NCBI RefSeq assembly: GCF_000275725.1
Contig: NZ_AJTS01000021.1
Span: forward strand, 1-47,339
Direction: 5' to 3'
From: Vreelandella stevensii S18214
GTDB lineage: Bacteria > Pseudomonadota > Gammaproteobacteria > Pseudomonadales > Halomonadaceae
Length of the DNA: 47,339 nt
Positions 43,920 to 47,339 of the stretch are shown here, one piece after another; within the stretch, counting starts at the first letter, position 1; the number at the start of each line of letters is the position of its first letter. The translations under genes and the position numbers were made by a program. The notes beneath the pieces are model-generated. The model had not been told where the DNA came from and did not search any database. It was given only the letters and a program-made list of their open reading frames with translations.

Positions 43920-44294
43920 ATGCGTACCTTCAACACCAACGAAATGACTCAGCAGTTCGACAACCTGTTCATGGCACCTGCCCGTGCTTACATGACCCTG
44001 AGCATCGACTACTCTGAAAAACTGCTGAATGCCCAGCTGGACGCGAACAAAGCGTACGTGGACACCGGCATCGCCCAGGTGCGTCAGCTGATGAGCGTCA
44101 AGGATGCCGATGGCCTGCGCAGCTACATGGAAAGCCAGCAAAAAGTGGCCAAGGAACTCGCCGAGCGCGTCAAGGGAGACGCCGACAAGGTGGTATCGCT
44201 GCAGCAGGACTTCCTGCAAAAAAGCCAGAAGCTGACCGAAGACAACGTCAAGCAGGCTCAGGCAACTGCCAGCAAAATGAGCAAAAGCGCCTGA
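43920..44294 (+). CDS. phaP: Phasin family protein
   Basis: A 124-residue amphipathic all-helical protein: NEMTQQFDNLFMAPARAYMTLSIDYSEKLLNAQLDANKAYVDTGIAQVRQL in several helices, then a long coiled-coil-like stretch to SKMSKSA. This is the phasin pattern: these proteins coat polyhydroxyalkanoate granules and limit their coalescence. The frame opens at 43845, but the ATG at 43920 has AGGAGA in front and a natural start. No PHA synthase gene is in the window. A strong terminator shared with hda follows. Confidence 0.85.
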   Translation: MRTFNTNEMTQQFDNLFMAPARAYMTLSIDYSEKLLNAQLDANKAYVDTGIAQVRQLMSVKDADGLRSYMESQQKVAKELAERVKGDADKVVSLQQDFLQKSQKLTEDNVKQAQATASKMSKSA

Positions 44295-44338
44295 TCAAAC
44301 GCCAGGCTGGCTACACGTGAGTGGGGCCAGCCCAACGT

Positions 44339-44373
44339 AAAAAGCCCCGAGCACGCTGTGCTCGGGGCTTTTT
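44339..44373. terminator. Bidirectional terminator between phasin gene and hda
   Basis: AAAAAGCCCCGAGCAC pairs with GTGCTCGGGGCTTTTT around GCT, flanked by A and T runs, so it can stop transcripts from both sides. Its stem repeats that of the msrC/tRNA terminator with two extra pairs. Confidence 0.85.
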
Positions 44374-44394
44374 CATGGCGCCTACCGATGGTGT

Positions 44395-45099
44395 CTACCA
44401 GTTGAGCGCGCCTTTCACGAAAGGAATGGTCAGCTTGCGCTTGGCCGACAGCGACGCCTGATCCAGAGTCTCCAGCGCCCGGCACAGCTCACCAAGCTCT
44501 CGGGGGCCGCGATGCAGGATATACCGGCCCACATCGTCAGGTAATTCCATCCCCCTGACCCGGGCCCGCAGCTTCAAGGCGGCCAGGCGCTCCTGATCAT
44601 CCAGCGGATGAAGATGAAACGTCACCCCCCAGGTCAACCGTGAGGCCAGATCCGGCAGCACGACCTCCAGCCGTCTGGGCGGCGCATTGGCGGCGATCAA
44701 GAGCGCCTTCCCGGCATCTCGCAAGCGATTGAACGCGTGGAACAGCGCCTCTTCCCAGCGCTTGCGCCCGATGACGTATTCGAGGTCGTCGATGGCCACC
44801 AGGTCAAGACGCTCGATATCCTCCAGCATCAGCGGCGGGAAATGGCCCAGGTCGGCCAGCGGCAGGTAAAGGGCACGCTTGTCCTGATCCGAGGCCGCGT
44901 GGCAGGCCGCCTGCAACAGGTGGCTACGGCCGCTGCCTGGCGCACCCCAAAGATAGATAAACGGCTCGGCATCTGGCGACAGCTGCTGCGTCAGGTGCTG
45001 TACCAGAGCTGCATTACCGCTCGAGGGGTAGTAGTTGTTCAGCGTTGCGTCATCACGCAACCCCACCCCGAGCGGTAACTGTGCCGGCAATCGGCTCAT
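44395..45099 (-). CDS. hda: DnaA regulatory inactivator Hda
   Basis: AAA+ protein that works with the DNA-loaded sliding clamp to hydrolyse DnaA-ATP, preventing re-initiation. The N-terminus MSRLPAQLPLGVGLRDDATLNNY carries the clamp-binding motif QLPLGV. Then follow the Walker A GAPGSGRSHLL near 51-61, Walker B LVAIDDLEYV near 98-107 and sensor motifs in a 234-residue DnaA-like domain III. It overlaps the stop of perM by four bases (ATGA), so the two are coupled. Confidence 0.95.
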   Translation of the reverse strand: MSRLPAQLPLGVGLRDDATLNNYYPSSGNAALVQHLTQQLSPDAEPFIYLWGAPGSGRSHLLQAACHAASDQDKRALYLPLADLGHFPPLMLEDIERLDLVAIDDLEYVIGRKRWEEALFHAFNRLRDAGKALLIAANAPPRRLEVVLPDLASRLTWGVTFHLHPLDDQERLAALKLRARVRGMELPDDVGRYILHRGPRELGELCRALETLDQASLSAKRKLTIPFVKGALNW

Positions 45100-46199
45100 G
45101 AAGACTCCCTTTTGTCCTGGAGACCCAGTTCGTGCGGCGGTAACGTCGGTTCCAGCGTCTCATCATACAAGGCACTGTTCTGGTAGCGCTCCTTGACCTC
45201 CTTGAGCAGCACCATGATGACCGAAGCCGCAGGCAAGGCCAACAGAACCCCGGTCAAGCCAAACAGGTTGCCCCCCGCCAAGACCGCAAAAATGACCGCC
45301 ACCGGGTGCAAGCCAATCTTGTCACCCAGCAGCTTGGGCTGCAGCACGACGCTTTCGATGACCTGCCCCAGGCTGAATACCCCCAGCACCCCCAGCAGCG
45401 CCCACCAGCTATCGAACTGGAACAGCGCCACCACCAAGGCACTGCTGAGCCCAACGATAAACCCCAGGAAGGGGACGATGCTGACCAGCCCGGAAATGAC
45501 GCCGATCAACAGGCCAAAATTCAGCCCCATCAGGGTCAGCCCCACGGCATAGATGACGCCCAGACACAGCATGACCAGTAGCTGGCCTCGCAGGAACGCC
45601 GCCAATACCTCATCGCAGCGTTTGGCCAGCCGCGTGGCGTCATCGACCCAGTGGCGCGGAATCAAGTCGATCAGATTGTTCAGCAAACGGTTCCAGTCAA
45701 GCAGCAGGTAGAACGTCACCACCGGAATCAATGCGACGTAGGTCACCCATGTGGCGAAGGCCATGCCCGAACGGCCAATCTGGCCAAGCGCCTGCGCCAG
45801 GTAGCTACCGGCGTCGCGCCAATTGTCGGCCAGCGTCTCCTGAACATTGTCCAGCTCGGAACGCAGATCATACCCCGTCCACTCCTGCACCTGCGGGGCC
45901 AGATAGTTTTCCACCCAGTCGAACACGCCAGGCACCATCTCACCCAGCTGCTTGATCTGCTGGATGACCAGCGGAATCAGGATCAGCAAACTGATGGCCA
46001 GCACCAGCAACAGAATGAGAAATACGCTGCTGACCGCCCACACCCGTTTCAGCCCCAGCCGCTGAAAATAGTTGGTCAGCGGGTCTGCCAGGTACGCCAG
46101 AATCAGTCCGGCAATGAAGGGCATGAGCACCGCATCCAGTAAATACACAACGCCAACCAGGGCCACCAAAAACAGGATGCCCCACCATGAATGTCGCAT
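45096..46199 (-). CDS. perM: AI-2E family transporter (PerM-like)
   Basis: 367-residue membrane protein with about seven or eight helices and a large periplasmic or cytoplasmic loop near 85-150. Features are AGLILAYLADPL near 30-41, FLRGQLLVMLCLGVIYAVGL near 203-222, FLGFIVGLSSALVVAL, and LQPKLLGDKIGLHPVAVIFA near 286-305, all of the AI-2 exporter/PerM family. Substrates for most members are unproven. The order perM-hda beside divergent purM is conserved in gammaproteobacteria. Confidence 0.88.
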   Translation of the reverse strand: MRHSWWGILFLVALVGVVYLLDAVLMPFIAGLILAYLADPLTNYFQRLGLKRVWAVSSVFLILLLVLAISLLILIPLVIQQIKQLGEMVPGVFDWVENYLAPQVQEWTGYDLRSELDNVQETLADNWRDAGSYLAQALGQIGRSGMAFATWVTYVALIPVVTFYLLLDWNRLLNNLIDLIPRHWVDDATRLAKRCDEVLAAFLRGQLLVMLCLGVIYAVGLTLMGLNFGLLIGVISGLVSIVPFLGFIVGLSSALVVALFQFDSWWALLGVLGVFSLGQVIESVVLQPKLLGDKIGLHPVAVIFAVLAGGNLFGLTGVLLALPAASVIMVLLKEVKERYQNSALYDETLEPTLPPHELGLQDKRESS

Positions 46200-46309
46200 T
46201 TTATTCTCTCCTCCCTGGATAAACGGTCAGCGTCAGGCACTGAATAGTAACAAAACCTGGCCTGCACGCACCTGATAACGTGTCCATCGGTGCGACTTAC
46301 GTCGCGCAG

Positions 46310-46318
46310 TGATACAAT
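46310..46318 (+). promoter_or_regulatory. Extended -10 element for purM
   Basis: TG-A-TACAAT is an extended -10 with no good -35 in front, 74 bases before the purM ATG. No PurR palindrome is seen. Confidence 0.4.
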
Positions 46319-46391
46319 CGCAGGCCGTTATCGCTCCGGCACTGGCAATTTGCCAGCACAATCGCTTTGCATAGGCTTCACAGGACCCGTC

Positions 46392-47339
46392 ATGACCGAG
46401 ACCTCCTCTTCCCAGTCGACTCCCACTCTCAGCTACAAGGACGCAGGCGTCGATATTGATGCAGGCAATGCCCTGGTGGACCGCATCAAGCATGTGGCCA
46501 AGCGCACGTCACGCCCGGAGGTCATGGGCGGCCTCGGCGGTTTCGGCGCCCTGTGCGAGCTGCCTGCGGGTTACCGTCAACCCGTACTGGTCTCTGGTAC
46601 CGACGGCGTAGGCACCAAGCTGCGTCTGGCCATGGACCTGGGCAAGCATGACACTATTGGGATCGACCTGGTAGCCATGTGCGTCAACGACTTGATCGTG
46701 GCCGGTGCCGAGCCGCTGCTGTTTCTCGACTACTATGCCACGGGCAAGCTGGACGTGGATATCGCCGCCGACGTGGTCACCGGCATCGGGGCGGGCTGCG
46801 AGCTGGCCGGCTGTGCCCTGGTGGGTGGCGAAACCGCCGAGATGCCCGGCATGTACGAAGGCAACGATTACGACCTGGCAGGCTTCTGCGTCGGCGTGGT
46901 AGAGAAAGAAGAGATTCTGGACGGCAGCAAGGTCGCCGAAGGTGACGTACTGCTGGGCCTCGCCTCCTCCGGCCCCCACTCCAACGGCTACTCCCTGATT
47001 CGCAAGATCCTCGAAGTCAGCCAGGCGTCGCTGGAAGAGCAGGTGGACGGCAAGCCGCTGAGCGAAGCGCTGATGGCTCCCACGCGCATTTACGTCAAGT
47101 CACTGCTCTCGATGATGCGTGAAACGGAGCTGGCGGTGCATGCGCTGTCGCACATTACCGGTGGCGGCCTGTTGGAAAACATTCCCCGGGTGCTGCCCGA
47201 CCACCTGGCGGCACACATCGACCTGGCCACCTGGCAGCGCCCGGAAGTATTCAACTGGCTGCAAGCCAAGGGCAACGTCAACGAAACCGAAATGCACCGC
47301 GTGCTGAACTGCGGCATCGGCATGGTGGTGGTAGTCGTC
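46392..47339 (+). CDS. purM: Phosphoribosylformylglycinamidine cyclo-ligase (3' partial)
   Basis: Fifth step of purine synthesis: closes the imidazole ring to make AIR. 316 codons are visible without a stop, and about 30-40 residues are cut off by the window edge. Seen: [13 protein letters not shown] near 14-26, FGALCELP near 51-58, [14 protein letters not shown] near 67-80 (ATP/phosphate binding), [21 protein letters not shown] near 98-118, [11 protein letters not shown] near 145-155, and [16 protein letters not shown] near 254-269. The ATG at 46392 has AGGA about eight bases upstream. It is divergent from perM-hda. Confidence 0.97.
   Translation, partial: MTETSSSQSTPTLSYKDAGVDIDAGNALVDRIKHVAKRTSRPEVMGGLGGFGALCELPAGYRQPVLVSGTDGVGTKLRLAMDLGKHDTIGIDLVAMCVNDLIVAGAEPLLFLDYYATGKLDVDIAADVVTGIGAGCELAGCALVGGETAEMPGMYEGNDYDLAGFCVGVVEKEEILDGSKVAEGDVLLGLASSGPHSNGYSLIRKILEVSQASLEEQVDGKPLSEALMAPTRIYVKSLLSMMRETELAVHALSHITGGGLLENIPRVLPDHLAAHIDLATWQRPEVFNWLQAKGNVNETEMHRVLNCGIGMVVVVV

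Overview
The window reads as about 47 kb of core chromosome from a GC-rich gammaproteobacterium. The best fit is a member of the Halomonadaceae (Halomonas or a close relative). Three things point there: the Pseudomonas/Halomonas-type lexA/psrA/ldt/nagZ cluster, a phasin that implies polyhydroxyalkanoate storage, and the hda/perM/purM arrangement. The genus is an inference from gene content and protein resemblance, not from a search. I see no phage, insertion sequence, CRISPR array or integrative element. Both ends cut through genes: the MFS transporter lacks its N-terminus and purM lacks its C-terminus.

Layout. 1-2.4 kb (+): MFS transporter, cytoplasmic asparaginase, DUF2789 protein. 2.4-3.4 kb (-): SRPBCC protein coupled to a VTT membrane protein. 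3.6-6.1 kb (+): tightly overlapping queC-queE-queD plus a cysteine-cluster protein (7-deazaguanine synthesis for queuosine tRNA). 6.1-10.7 kb (-): the tRNA hydroxylase miaE followed by a 1301-residue BTAD/degenerate-cyclase/ATPase/TPR regulator. 11.2-16.5 kb (+): acnB, rraA, a membrane glycerophosphodiesterase. 16.5-22 kb: ggt and ppsA (-), and ppsR (+), which encodes the kinase/phosphatase that controls PpsA. 22-25.8 kb: psrA-ldt-nagZ-hpt (-) divergent from lexA (+). 25.8-29.2 kb: purU and a CbiM-like permease (-), RNase J (+). 29.3-37 kb (-): molybdopterin genes (mobB, a moaC-moaD fusion, moaE), then a nucleobase salvage block (uraA, upp, ung, gpt, apt, purine permease), and ribE. 37.3-40.7 kb (+): methionine importer metNIQ behind a structured leader, then msrC. 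40.7-47.3 kb: two identical tRNA-Val(GAC) genes, an EEP-family protein, Fur-controlled fumC, a phasin, hda-perM, and purM.

How the genes work together. There are several pathway pairings: PpsR acts on the neighbouring PpsA; MetNIQ imports methionine or its oxidised forms and MsrC reduces free methionine-R-sulfoxide; PurU and the PurM step both belong to one-carbon/purine metabolism; UraA/Upp, the NCS2 permease, Apt, Gpt and Hpt form a nearly complete base-salvage set. LexA and PsrA are two regulators sharing one divergent promoter region.

The observations I rate most worth checking are the single-chain MoaC-MoaD fusion with an internal GTG at the exact MoaD boundary, the promoter/hairpins/terminator leader ahead of metNIQ, the giant STAND-like regulator with a dead cyclase domain, the QueD whose catalytic motifs are divided between two T-fold halves, and a 15-bp tandem repeat in front of ppsR.
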